This document shows, in pieces, positions 1 to 10,466 of a stretch of DNA of 64,000 nucleotides; the stretch's first letter is position 1; every line of letters begins with the position of its first letter. The stretch covers positions 5,472,501 to 5,536,500 of the forward strand of contig CATNEN010000039.1 in the NCBI GenBank assembly GCA_950097015.1. Direction: 5' to 3'. Source of the DNA: Macrostomum hystrix (Eukaryota > Platyhelminthes > Macrostomidae). The notes beneath the pieces are model-generated. The model was not told where the DNA came from. It did not search any database and saw only the letters and a list, made by a program, of their open reading frames with translations. The position numbers and the translations under genes were made by a program.

Positions 1-1276
1 GGTGGTGTCAAACTTACAGGTGGGCAAGCTGTCAAAGTGACAGGTGGGCAAGCTGTCAAAGTGACAGGTGGGCAAGCTGTCAAAGTGACAGGTGGGCAAG
101 CTCTCAAAGTGACAGGTGGGCGGGGATGTCAATTTGACATTTGCAGGGGCGCCAAAGTGACTGCTGGCAGGGGTGTCAAAGTGACTGCTGGCAGTGGTGT
201 CAAAGTGACTGCTGGCAGGGGTGTCAAAGTGACTGCTGGCAGGGGTGTCAAAGTGACTGCTGGCAGTGGTGTCAAAGTGACTGCTGGCAGGGGTGTCAAA
301 GTGACTGCTGGCAGGGGTGTCAAAGTGACTGCTGGCAGTGGTGTCAAAGTGACTGCTGGCAGGGGTGTCAAAGTGACTGCTGGCAGGGGTGTCAAAGTGA
401 CTGCTGGCAGGGGTGTCAAAGTGACTGCTGGCAGGGGTGTCAAAGTGACTGCTGGCAGGGGTGTCAAAGTGACTGCTGGCAGGGGTGTCAAAGTGACAGC
501 TGGCAGGGGTGTCAAAGTGACTGCTGGCAGTGGTGTCAAAGTGACTGCTGGCAGGGGTGTCAAAGTGACTGTTGGCAGGGGTCTCAAAGTGACTGCTGGC
601 AGGGGTGTCAAAGTGACTGTTGGCAGGGGTCTCAAAGTGACTGCTGGCAGGGGTGTCAAAGTGACTGCTGGCAGGGGTGTCAAAGTGACTGCTGGCAGTG
701 GTGTCAAAGTGACTGCTGGCAGGGGTGTCAAAGTGACTGTTGGCAGGGGTCTCAAAGAGACTGCTGGCAGGGGTGCCAAAGAGACTGCTGGCAGGGGTGC
801 CAAAGTGACTGCTGGCAGGGGTGTCAAAGTGACAGCTGGCAGGGGTGCCAAAGAGACTGCTGGCAGGGGTGCCAAAGTGACTGCTGGCAGGGGTGTCAAA
901 GTGACTGCTGGCAGGGGTGCCAAAGAGACTGCTGGCAGGGGTGCCAAAGTGACTGCTGGCAGGGGTGTCAAAGTGACTGCTGGCAGGGGTGCCAAAGAGA
1001 CTGCTGGCAGGGGTGTCAAAGTGACTGCTGGCAGGGGTGCCAAAGAGACTGCTGGCAGGGGTGCCAAAGAGACTGCTGGCAGGGGTGCCAAAGTGACTGC
1101 TGGCAGGGGTGCCAAAGTGACTGCTGGCAGGGGTGCCAAAGTGACTGCTGGCAGGGGTGCCAAAGTGACTGCTGGCAGGGGTGCCAAAGTGACTGCTGGC
1201 AGGGGGGCTAAAGTGACTGCTGGCAGGGGTGCCAAAGTGACTGCTGGCAGGGGGGCTAAAGTGACAGTTGGCAGGG
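1..1276. repeat. 24-bp minisatellite array, about 53 units, cut by the window start
   Basis: Head-to-tail 24-bp units with the core CTGGCAGGGGTGTCAAAG. The first four or so units are a diverged subtype carrying GACAGGTGGGCAAGC. Toward the right end GTCAAAGTG variants give way to GCCAAAGAG and then GCCAAAGTG variants, so local homogenisation is visible. Because 24 is divisible by 3 there are long open frames on both strands (463 and 395 codons). They consist almost only of the repeat and I do not consider them genes. Confidence 0.97.
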
Positions 1277-1602
1277 GGAAGCAGGGGCTTGAGCAAAGCA
1301 ATTTTGAGCATAGCATGTGTCAAAATGCTCAGCAAAATGCTGCTATTTCACATTTACTAATCGCAGAATTCTCGTTGATTGTCTTTCAAATGCGCATTGC
1401 CGATTCGGTTTCGGATTTCATTTTCTGAATCAGTCATCGAATTCAGGGTGAAATTGAAAGACTGACCTGGTCTGGGCCAGGGGTCACAGCAAATACCGAA
1501 TTCGCTCCCGAGAAAACTGCAATAAGAAATGGAAGTACTGAATAGCACATTGAAAGCGAATGGATAAGTTATGATTAGATAACCGACAAAAGCACAGAAT
1601 AT
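1277..1602. other. Spacer with no recognisable feature
   Basis: Unique sequence between two arrays. It contains only short open frames and nothing I recognise. Confidence 0.6.
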
Positions 1603-2192
1603 ACTTGTAAAGCTCAGCTACTGATCACACAGAATGACGTGTACAGCTCAGCTACTGGTCACACAGAATGACTTGTACAGCTCAGCTACTGGTCACAGAG
1701 AATGACTTGTACAGCTCAGCTACTGGTCACACAGAATGACTTGTACATCTCAGCTACTGGTCACACAGAATGGCTTGTACAGCTCAGCTACTGATCACAC
1801 AGAATGACTTGTACAGCTCAGCTACTGATCACACAGAATGACTTGTACAGCTCAGCTACTGGTCACACAGAATGGCTTGTACAGCTCAGCTACTGATCAC
1901 AGTAACAGAATGACTTGTACAGCTCAGCTACTGGTCACACAGAATGGCTTGTACAGCTCAGCTACTGGTCACACAGAATGACTTGTACAGCTCAGCTACT
2001 GATCACACAGAATGACTTGTACAGCTCAGCTACTGATCACACAGAATGACTTGTACAGCTCAGCTACTGATCACACAGAATGACTTGTACAGCTCAGCTA
2101 CTGATCACAAAGAATGACTTGTACAGCTCAGCTACTGATCACAAAGAATGACTTGTACAGCTCAGCTACTGATCACACAGAATGACGTGTAC
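1603..2192. repeat. 34-bp minisatellite array, about 17 units
   Basis: Units of 34 bp around the core TTGTACAGCTCAGCTACTG, with GGTCAC/GATCAC and ACAGAATGAC flanks. Variation is low. One unit carries a small insertion (CACAGTAACAGAATG near 1895). The unit shares its length and the CACACA-ATG-TGTACAGC skeleton with the array starting at 2595. Confidence 0.96.
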
Positions 2193-2594
2193 ATCACATC
2201 ATCATACAATACATAAATGTGATGAATTTAATATATTAGGAACATAAACATTTTCTGAAAATCATAAGCATAAATGACGTAAAAATGATTGGATCGAAAA
2301 GAAAATTTGGATTAAATTCGATCAGATTCTTGACTTGGTTGGAAACCGTTTTCTCTGCAGACTGGCGTCCAATTAATAGAAAGCGTAGGCGGGCGCTGAG
2401 TCGGGGTCTGTGATTTCTAATTAGTGAAATTTATCTGCATGAATAGGCTATGAAAATGGAGATGCGTCGCGTGAGTCAGGTCATGACATTCTTTTTCCAA
2501 AGGCTGCTCTGAAATTTCGAACAAGTACTCGATGTCTTCTCTAGAAATATACAGCGCCTAAAAGTAATTATTAACTAGCACATGAGTATAACGA
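2193..2594. other. AT-rich spacer with no recognisable feature
   Basis: About 400 bp of unique sequence separating the two related 34-bp arrays. No coding signal seen. Confidence 0.6.
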
Positions 2595-3770
2595 ACACAA
2601 TGGCCTGTACAGCACTGCTTAAAATCCCACACAATGGCCTGTACAGCACTGCTTAAAATGCCACACAATGGCCTGTACAGCACTGCTTAAAATGCCACAC
2701 AATGGCCTGTACAGCACTGCTTAAAATTCCACACAATGGCCTGTACAGCACTGCTTAAAATCCCACACAATGGCCTGTACAGCACTGCTTAAGATCCCAC
2801 ACAATGGCCTGTACAGCACTGCTTAAAATCCCACACAATGGCCTGTACAGCACTGCTTAAAATCCCACACAATGGCCTGTACAGCACTGCTTAAAATCCC
2901 ACACAATAGCCTGTACAGCACTGCTTAAAATGCCACACAATGGCCTGTACAGCACTGCTTAAAATCCCACACAATGGCCTGTACAGCACTGCTTAAAATG
3001 CCACACAATGGCCTGTACAGCACTGCTTAAAATGCCACACAATGGCCTGTACAGCACTGCTTAAAATCCCACACAATGGCCTGTACAGCACTGCTTAAAA
3101 TCCCACACAATGGCCTGTACAGCACTGCTTAAAATGCCACACAATGGCCTGTACAGCACTGCTTAAAATCCCACACAATGGCCTGTACAGCACTGCTTAA
3201 AATGCCACACAATGGCCTGTACAGCACTGCTTAAGATCCCACACAATGGCTTGTACAGCACTGCTTAAGATCCCACACAATGGCTTGTACAGCACTGCTT
3301 AAGATCCCACACAATGGCCTGTACAGCACTGCTTAAGATCCCACACAATGGCCTGTACAGCACTGCTTAAGATCCCACAAAATGGCCTGTACAGCACTGC
3401 TTAAGATCCCACACAATGGCCTGTACAGCACTGCTTAAGATCCCACACAATGGCCTGTACAGCACTGCTTAAGATCCCACACAATGGCTTGTACAGCACT
3501 GCTTAAGATCCCACACAATGGCCTGTACAGCACTGCTTAAGATCCCACACAATGGCTTGTACAGCACTGCTTAAGATCCCACACAATGGCTTGTACAGCA
3601 CTGCTTAAGATCCCACACAATGGCTTGTACAGCACTGCTTAAGATCCCACACAATGGCTTGTACAGCACTGCTTAAGATCCCACACAATGGCTTGTACAG
3701 CACTGCTTAAGATCACACACAATGGCTTGTACAGCACTGCCTAAAATCCCACACAATGGCCTGTACAGCG
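2595..3770. repeat. 34-bp minisatellite array, about 35 units, in the 3' flank of the 3818-6088 gene
   Basis: Units of 34 bp around ATGGCCTGTACAGCACTGCT. The left half mostly has TTAAAATCCC or TTAAAATGCC, while the right half has TTAAGATCCC with ATGGCTTG, so subtypes are spatially sorted. The array stops about 47 bp from the stop codon of the minus-strand gene, so it probably forms that gene's 3' UTR or immediate flank. Confidence 0.96.
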
Positions 3771-3817
3771 CACAGCTATCAATAACTGTCAGAGTTGGCA
3801 CATCATTTATGGCGGAG

Positions 3818-6088
3818 TCAAAGAAGCCGACACCGCGTCGTGTCAGCCGTGTCATCGTAGTGCGGATCAACGAACTGCTCGGATTCCGATTGGCTTCGAT
3901 GGCTCTCAACCGACTCCTCGGCCGACAATTCGGCTGCCGCAGTGTCGGGCAGGTCGCCGCCAAAGAGTCCGCGAGTTGTACCAGTTGACGGTAGCTGCAA
4001 GCAGCCGAAGACGCCGCCGCAGCTTCTTGGAAAATGGTAGGCGCAGTCCAGGCTGAGGTTCAGCTTGCAGAAGCCGCCGCGACCGCCGCCACCGTCTTTG
4101 TCGTCACCAAGGAGCACGTCATCGACGAAGCTGTCCATGGCTTCCAGTAGGGTCAGCAGCTCCTCCTGGCTTGGCGTGACGCCGCCGTCTACCGGCTGAC
4201 TGCAGAATCCGAGCAGCTGCGGTTGACGCGGATGACGCAACAGGAAGTAGCCGCGGTAGGTCGGACTGGCGGCTGCCAGCTGCTGCAGCAGGCGCTCCCG
4301 CCGCTGCTGCCTTCGCATTTTCTGCTGCTCGACTTGCTGCCTGTCGGCTGCAGATCGAGCCGCAGGTCGACTGAAAGTCGGGTTTGGTTTGATTGACAGG
4401 TGCATTGAGTAATTATTGATATGATTGACAGGTGCATTGAGTAATTATTTATATGATTGACAGGTGCATTGAGTAACTATTGATATGATTGACAAGCGCA
4501 TTAAATAAAACTATTTATGTGATTGACAGGTGACTTGACCACCTGCTGATTGCATCACCTACGCAAGGCTAATTTTCTGCTGCTGCCTCAGCTGCTGCTC
4601 GGTTGCCGGCCGAGGCGTCACTGCCAGGATGGGATCCAGGCTGCCTCGGCGCTCCTCCGAGTGCGCCATCAGAACCACGTTTTTCTCGTACAGTTTCGAG
4701 TCGAATTTCGGCTCCTGCGAAAAATTGTGATTTGAGGATAAAAAGACGGTGAAAGCAAAAAAGGAATTCCTTTTGTTTTAGGAAACACATTGATAGAAGA
4801 CATTGATAGAAGCGGCAAGAGAATACGCTAATCCAAAATCTCGAAAGAGATTTAATACGATGTCGATAAGAACGGGTGAGAAGATTGATAAGAAAAATTG
4901 AGATTGATGAGAAAAAAGAAAAGATTGATAGGAATAAAATATGAGATTGATTAGAATAAAGTTGAGATTGATAAGAATGAAGATGAGATTGATAAGAATG
5001 AAGATGAGATTGATAAGAATGAAGATGAGATTGATAAGAATGAAGATGATATTGATAAGAAGCATAGTGAGATCGACGGGCATTAAGATGAGATTGATAA
5101 AACTCGCAAGCGAGAAAAACCAATTAGACAGACAGAACGAGAGCCGACCTTGCAGGGATGTGGCCAATGCTGGCCGATCCACAGCTCGGGCCGGTCGGGC
5201 CAGCAGGGCACGAGGCCGGCCGAGCAGGCGTAGCGGAAGGCCTCCAGGTAGCGCGCGATCTCCGGGACCAGCACCAGGGCGCAGGGCACCAGGCCCTGGG
5301 CCAGGTCGCGCGGATCCACGACCGCGCTGGCAGCCGAGGCGCCGCGCAGCAGCTGCAGGCTGCACCGGCGCAAGCCGAACTGCGCCTGGAGGCCGGCGGC
5401 GCAGCGGACGAGTTCGCGCCGCTCCCAGGCAGCCAGGAGGCGCAGCCCGGTGCCCGGCGGCTCGATCCGACGCCGAGGCACCAGCTGGAACCGGCTGCGG
5501 CAGCGGTCGAAGTCGAATCTGACGCCGAAGGCTTCGCTGCGCCGGCTGCCCTCGAGAATGTCGTAAAATCGGCTGCGTGGCGCCATCGATTGGCGCGTCA
5601 TTGGCGCCTGCGACTGTGACCTCCGCGATGCCGACGTTTCTACGTTCGCCTGGCCCAATCGACGCCTCTCCGACGTCTCAGGAGATGACGATGAAGACGA
5701 GGACGAAGAAGATGAGGAAGAGGAATCGGCTTGAAGGCCCAGCAGGGCGACGTTGCCGAAGCGTCGACCTTGTCGGACGCGTCGATGGCACGCGGCGAAC
5801 GCCACGGGTGGCGCCGCTTTGTCGGCTTCGATGCGGCGCTGCAGCAGAACGGCGGCGTGGTGCAGATCGCGGCAGCGGCCCACCAGCCCGGTTGGCGCTG
5901 TCCGCCCGCCGATGTCGCACTTTTCAGCGACGTCAACCTCTTCGAGGACGCTCGAGGCACCTTTGTCATCGTCGAATACGAAACGGCGAAGCTGGCGCAG
6001 CACTTTGCGGCGCAATCGGTGACGTCCGCGGTTCGTCTCCTCCGCGGTAGGAGTTGTCGATGCCTTGGACAGCGGGTGGAGTTTGAGA
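3818..6088 (-). CDS. Unrecognised three-exon protein (547 codons visible, 5' end not found)
   Basis: Exons by inspection: 5149-6088, 4563-4714 and 3818-4370, ending in a stop. Phases are consistent: phase 0 at 5149 (AAG before GTCGGC, a weak donor), acceptor TTTTTCGCAG before 4714, donor GC before GTAGGT at 4563, acceptor CTTTCAG before 4370. The first visible exon opens after an acceptor-like ATGCAG in phase 1, so upstream coding exons should exist. Visible protein: a basic N-terminal stretch, a 14-residue poly-Ser run followed by PETSERRR, a globular-looking part with RSRFYDILEGSRRSEAFGV, a segment with KNVVLMAHSEERRGSLDPIL, a Gln/Arg-rich likely coiled coil (QQKMRRQQRRERLLQQL), then SPTYRGYFLLRHPRQPQLLG and an acidic, Gly-rich C-terminus. 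There is no signal peptide or membrane span. I do not recognise the family and assign no function. Introns hold small arrays (about 4394-4535 and 4920-5100). Confidence 0.62.
4394..4535. repeat. Short 32-33-bp array, about 4 units, intronic
   Basis: Imperfect copies containing GATTGACAGGTGCATTGAGT within the last intron of the unrecognised minus-strand gene, ending close to the donor of the middle exon. Confidence 0.85.
4920..5100. repeat. 21-bp A/G-rich array, about 7 units, intronic
   Basis: Units built on GAGATTGATAAGAATGAAGA, within the intron between exons 5149-6088 and 4563-4714 of the unrecognised gene. The leftmost copies are degenerate. Confidence 0.85.
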
Positions 6089-7452
6089 CTGCATTGTGAG
6101 ACGATTGAAAATGAACAGAAGAGTGGAAAAGAACAAGACTACTCACCTCCATTGTTATGCGAAGTTTCTCTCTGGAGCGCCCACTTTGGCTTGACACTGT
6201 GTCTTTTATATTGCCATTTCCTGCTTTGCTTTGTTTGAGCACCAAAATCAACTTTTAGGTTGAGAATGAATTTGAGCTCGAATGTGTGCTCAGTCCTTGC
6301 AGTGTACTCAAGCCGTACTGTGTGCTCAATGTTTCGCCTTCGCCTCATAATTCTCATCATGTTGAATCATGGGAATTTAAACAAGATGGAGGTTGCATGT
6401 AAGGCAATTTAATGTGAAACTATGAGCGCTCATAGAATGTTGAGTTCGGTGCAAGTTGTGTTGTGTACTTTTGGTCTTAGCATGGCAAGGCACTAAACAA
6501 TCGCGAAATAGTCACATCACTAGACCCATTTAAACCTGTCCTCATTCTCCCCTTTGTCTCCCCTCATTCTCCCCTCTGACTATCCACTGTCGACCCCTCA
6601 TTCTCCACGAATCCGCATGATCGTCTTACCATCCCATATACTACTTGTGCCAGCTGCTTCTAAGTAGTATTCTGTCATAAAAATTCTATTGCAAATTTTC
6701 GCAAGTGTTTTGCGAGTAAATATTCCAATATTTGGTATATTTTCATTCAAACATTTCAACGGTAGCTTAAAAGATAACTTGCTCTCATTCAGTTGCTGAT
6801 TGGCTTTGTTTACGTTCTCTAAAGCTACTCGTATTTTGGACAGAGAAAAGCAACACAGCGAGAGCGAGAGCAACAACGCCTTCTGCTAGATACGGAAGTT
6901 TCGCGGGCTCCTTTCCGAGCCAAACAAAAAGCTAAAATTTCGCTCTCCAGTCCGGTTGTTGTGGCCACGGTTTTAGACCGCTGGCCACTGGCTGCAATGC
7001 ACTTTTTACGCCTGTTTTGGCTTCATCCGCTGCTAGGCAACTGGACAAATCTGTATGCTACCTTCACAGTTGCCTAATCATCTCCCTAATCCATGTTGCA
7101 AATTATTCCTAAGACCTGTTGCCCCAATCCCTGTTGGAAAATTATTTCCTAATCCCTGTCGCAAATCAGTATCAATGTCTGTTGCGAAGTATCCTCTCAT
7201 CTTTGTTGTAAAATTATCCCCAAAAATTGATAAATTATCCCTGTTCCCAGCTTTAATCTACCCCCGTTCTCTGTTGCACATTGTCCCAGTTTTTCCAACA
7301 AAATATTATTATCATCTCAGAGCATCATCACCTATACCCTGTTAAAGTTATATAGTCATTTCTTTTGAAAGAAATTCGTATAATTAGTGCAATTTTAAAA
7401 AATTAATATCTTATACAACACAAAGTGATCCTCTGATTCTAAGAATCCGAAA
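6089..7452. other. Region between two minus-strand genes; upstream exons of the 3818-6088 gene may lie here
   Basis: AT-rich sequence with a minus-strand open frame at 6598-6876 (92 codons) that I cannot tie to any family or join by a convincing splice. It probably holds the missing 5' exons or promoter of the 3818-6088 gene and the 3' end of the protease gene. Confidence 0.45.
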
Positions 7453-9618
7453 TTAAAATCTGTCTGTATTCCTAGAAATAGTTCGCCTTAGCCAATCGGA
7501 GAAGGCCGCGACGCGGGTGTACACGCCCGGCCTTCTGGCCGCCCCGCAGCCGTCTCCGTGCGACACCAGACCGATGACAAGCCAAAGGCCGCCCCGCCGC
7601 AGCATCAGCGGCCCGCCTGAGTCGCCGGAGCAGGCGTCGCGCTCTCCAGCCTGCGCAGACAGATACGGTGGAATTACTTGCAGACGGATTGCAAATGAAT
7701 TAGTATATCGATACTGATGATACCCCAGCACAACTGAATTCAACTGTCCAGTTTCTAAGCTGGGTGAACTGAAGCACGGGAAAAAAATTTGATTTCCTAG
7801 GGCCGAGATTCGACCTCTCAGTACAAAGCATGCAGCTCCAATCACTGTGCTAAAATCGTCCAAGTTATTCTCCCATCTCTCACTCACCAAAAATCCAGCG
7901 CAGATGTTCTCAGGGTAGACTGGCCGACCAGTGTCTGAGTAGAGCTGCTTGCACTTCTCGTAGTTCACGAGTGGCAGTCGGGTCTCCATCAGCTGATCCG
8001 AAGTATCGGCATCTTTTGGGATGTAGGTTTTAGAGTCATTGGCTTTTCGTCAAAGTATTAGTTAAATATATGGATAGGCATAATCGTTTTCTTCGTGAAT
8101 TATTAATTACACTCCTACAGATTATTCAAGAATGTACGAGTACATCTGTTCATCCTCCACAGACACGTGGGGAATAATTCATCTGCCCAGAATGTACATC
8201 TATTTAGACACACGTAGGGGATGATTCATCTGCCCAGAATGTACATCTGTTCACACACACGTAGGGGATGATTCATCTTCCCAGAATGTACATCTGTTCA
8301 CACACACGTAGGGAATGATTCATCTGCCCAGAATGTACATCTGTTCACACACACGTAGGGGATGATTCATCTGCCCAGAATGTACATCTGTTCACACACA
8401 CGTAGGGGATGATTCATCAGCCCAGAATGTACATCTGTTCACACACACGTAGGGAATGATTCATCTGCCCAGAATGTACATCTGTTCACACACACGTAGG
8501 GAATGATTCATCTGCCCAGAATGTACATCTGTTCACACACACGTAGGGAATGATTCATCTGCCCAGAATGTACATCTGTTCACACACACGTAGGGGATGA
8601 TTCATCTGCCCAGAATGTACATCTGTCCACGCACACACGCGTGGGGGATGATTCGTCCGCCCAGAATTTACATCTGTTCATCTGTACATAAGCACAATTC
8701 GTTCTGTCAGCTGACCTATCGTTGCTCCCCAGCCGGCGACGCTACCGATGGTCTCCTCGAAGGCCTCGTCGGGCTCCGGCAGGCACAGCGGGTAGGTGAA
8801 CGCCCCAAGGTTTGCAGGCCTGTCCAGCCTGATCAGAGCCACGTCGTTGCTGTAGATGGGCCTGAAGAAGTCCTCGTGCACGATGATGCGACTGGCGTTG
8901 AAATTCTGAAGGCTGGGGTCAGCAGAGCTGGCGTGACCAAGTCGCACAGTAAATGTGCTGCCCGGACTGTGGCAAATTCGTGAGGGATTTCAGAACCTTA
9001 ATGTTACTGGAGATCCTAATTTGATTATACGAGCGTACATCCTAATCAGACTGAATAAGTCAATGCCTATTCCAGTCTCAATTCCAACTCGACTCCTATT
9101 CGCTATTCGAGTCCGAATCCCAGTTCAAGTCCTAATCCCAATTCGAATCCGAATCCCCAAATCGAGTCCAAATCCCATCGCAAAGCTCAGATCAGACTGA
9201 CTCAGCCCAAGCGAAGCAGTGGCCAGCTGTCAGGACCCACTGCGGATGCACCAGCGCCCCGCCGCAGTGCTGAGTTGGCTCCTGCCGAAGACCGCGGCGC
9301 GCCAGAATCTGAGCAAGCCAGGGCCAGCTGCCGAGCGCCGCCGCGTGACCGCCAACCACCAGACCAATGTCGGCCACAACGGTGCGATTGCCGCACGGCG
9401 AGATCGGCTGCCGCTGAATGTCCGGCTCGACCCGCTTGGCCGGCACGCAGCAGTGGTAGCCAGTTGGGCAGTGCAGCCAGGAGAACCAGGCGTCGGCGAA
9501 CGGACATCCATCGCTGCCGGTCTTCACGCACACGCCAGAGAACAGACGCCAGCAGGTCGAGTCCGAAACTGAGTCTGGACACGGAAATGTAGAGTTGCCT
9601 TCGTAGCTAGCAAATAAA
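7453..9618 (-). CDS. Trypsin-like (S1A) serine protease with Cys-rich N-terminal region, 5' end missing
   Basis: Four exons with matching phases: 9202-9618, 8716-8966, 7888-8012 and 7453-7650 (329 codons visible plus stop). Exon 1 encodes seven cysteines ending in YHCCVP, resembling a CLIP-type domain, then SPCG, then LVVGGHAAALGSWPW and the catalytic His in TAGHC. Exon 2 has the catalytic Asp in NDVALIRL and PLCLPEPDEAF; the SPCG and PLCLP cysteines are the usual light/heavy chain disulphide pair. Exon 3 reads DTSDQLMETRLPLVNYEKC. Exon 4 has DACSGDSGGPL, with the catalytic Ser and an Asp six residues before it, predicting cleavage after Arg/Lys. The final helix is VAAFSDWLRRTI. It is presumably secreted, with the signal-peptide exon upstream of 9618 and not identified. 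Oddity: no Arg or Lys directly precedes VVGG, so zymogen activation would be non-canonical. Donor GGTGAGTGAG after exon 3 is strong. Confidence 0.9.
7735..7855 (-). mobile_element. tRNA-derived SINE copy in protease intron 3
   Basis: On the minus strand a tRNA-like head with a B-box-like GAGGTCGAATCTCGGCC is followed by CAGTTCACCCAGCTTAGAAA, the same order as in the SINE copy at about 15995. It occupies about half of the 237-bp intron between exons 7888-8012 and 7453-7650. Boundaries are approximate and no target-site duplication was identified. Confidence 0.55.
8107..8690. repeat. 47-bp minisatellite array, about 12 units, in protease intron 2
   Basis: Units of 47 bp containing CCAGAATGTACATCTGTTCA, then ACACACGTAGGG and ATGATTCATCTGCC. 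The outermost copies at both ends are the most diverged. The array lies wholly in the intron between exons 8716-8966 and 7888-8012, ending about 26 bp from the donor at 8716. Confidence 0.95.
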
Positions 9619-9674
9619 CTGTCAATTCAGATCCTAATAAGTCCGCAAAGCCAACCAATGTACCAAATAAGCCG

Positions 9675-9905
9675 ACCCAGATCCCAATGAACCCCAGATC
9701 CCAATAAATCCCAGATTCCAATAAATCCCAGATCCCAATAAACCCCAGATCCCAATAAATCCCAGATCCCAATAAATCCCAGATCCCAATAAATCCCAGA
9801 TCCCAATAAATCCCAGATCCCAATAAACCCCAGATCCCAATATACCCCAGATCCCAAAACCCGAAATTCCCATTAAAACCCAAATCTCAATAAACCCCAG
9901 ATCTC
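9675..9905. repeat. 17-bp minisatellite array, about 13 units
   Basis: Repeats of CCCAGATCCCAATAAAT with minor variants, starting about 57 bp upstream (minus-strand sense) of the acceptor of the first visible protease exon. It lies in an intron or the 5' flank of that gene. Open frames rich in GIWDLLGSGIYWDL are repeat translations. Confidence 0.93.
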
Positions 9906-10466
9906 AATAAGCTCGAGTTTCTGTTAAAAACCAGATCTGACTTTCTTCTCGGAATTTCCACAGAATAATACCTTCAATCACAGTCCACCTCCGCACTGCA
10001 TAAATTAGTGCTGCGCTGAATTCGGTGCAGCGCAAAGTGCTCCAATGCCAGCTTGTCTGTTTATCGCGTTATGCCAGTAATTAAGAGCGAAAAGTCGAGA
10101 GAATGTTTTGGAAGTTAAGCTTCGTATTCGCCAGGAATATACAATGTCGCTAACTCAACAAGGGCCCAGATTGAATTCGAAAACTTCCAAAAGTCACGAA
10201 ACATATGCATATTGCTGTGAACTTTTGGGCAATGACCGGAGCAGCCAAACATATTCCATATTTACAGCAGAATGGCGCAAAAACAGGGCAAGTGCATGGT
10301 ACAGCGCTTTGACCTCTCGGCTTGAACATAATTCGCACAATTGTTTCGTATTTGCATGCGAGAAGTCGTGGACGCCTCCACAGAGGACCAAGTTGCAAGT
10401 TGCACTTTTTCTCGAATCGAACAAACACTCTAAAGCTGTTTTTGCGCTTACTTTCCATAATCCGTT
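9906..10466. other. Unique spacer, possible 5' region of the protease gene
   Basis: About 560 bp of non-repetitive DNA between the 17-bp and 24-bp arrays. A signal-peptide exon for the protease might be here but I could not define one. A plus-strand open frame crosses it and continues into the array; its unique part matches nothing I know. Confidence 0.45.

Noticed and set aside
37-1428. Long open frames on both strands across the first 1.3 kb
   Set aside because: They translate a 24-bp tandem repeat; several frames and both strands are open at once, as expected for a period divisible by 3.
5083-5148. Extension of the 5149-6088 exon to the stop at 5083
   Set aside because: The following exon 4563-4714 has a strong acceptor and continues in phase, so the extra codons are more likely intron.
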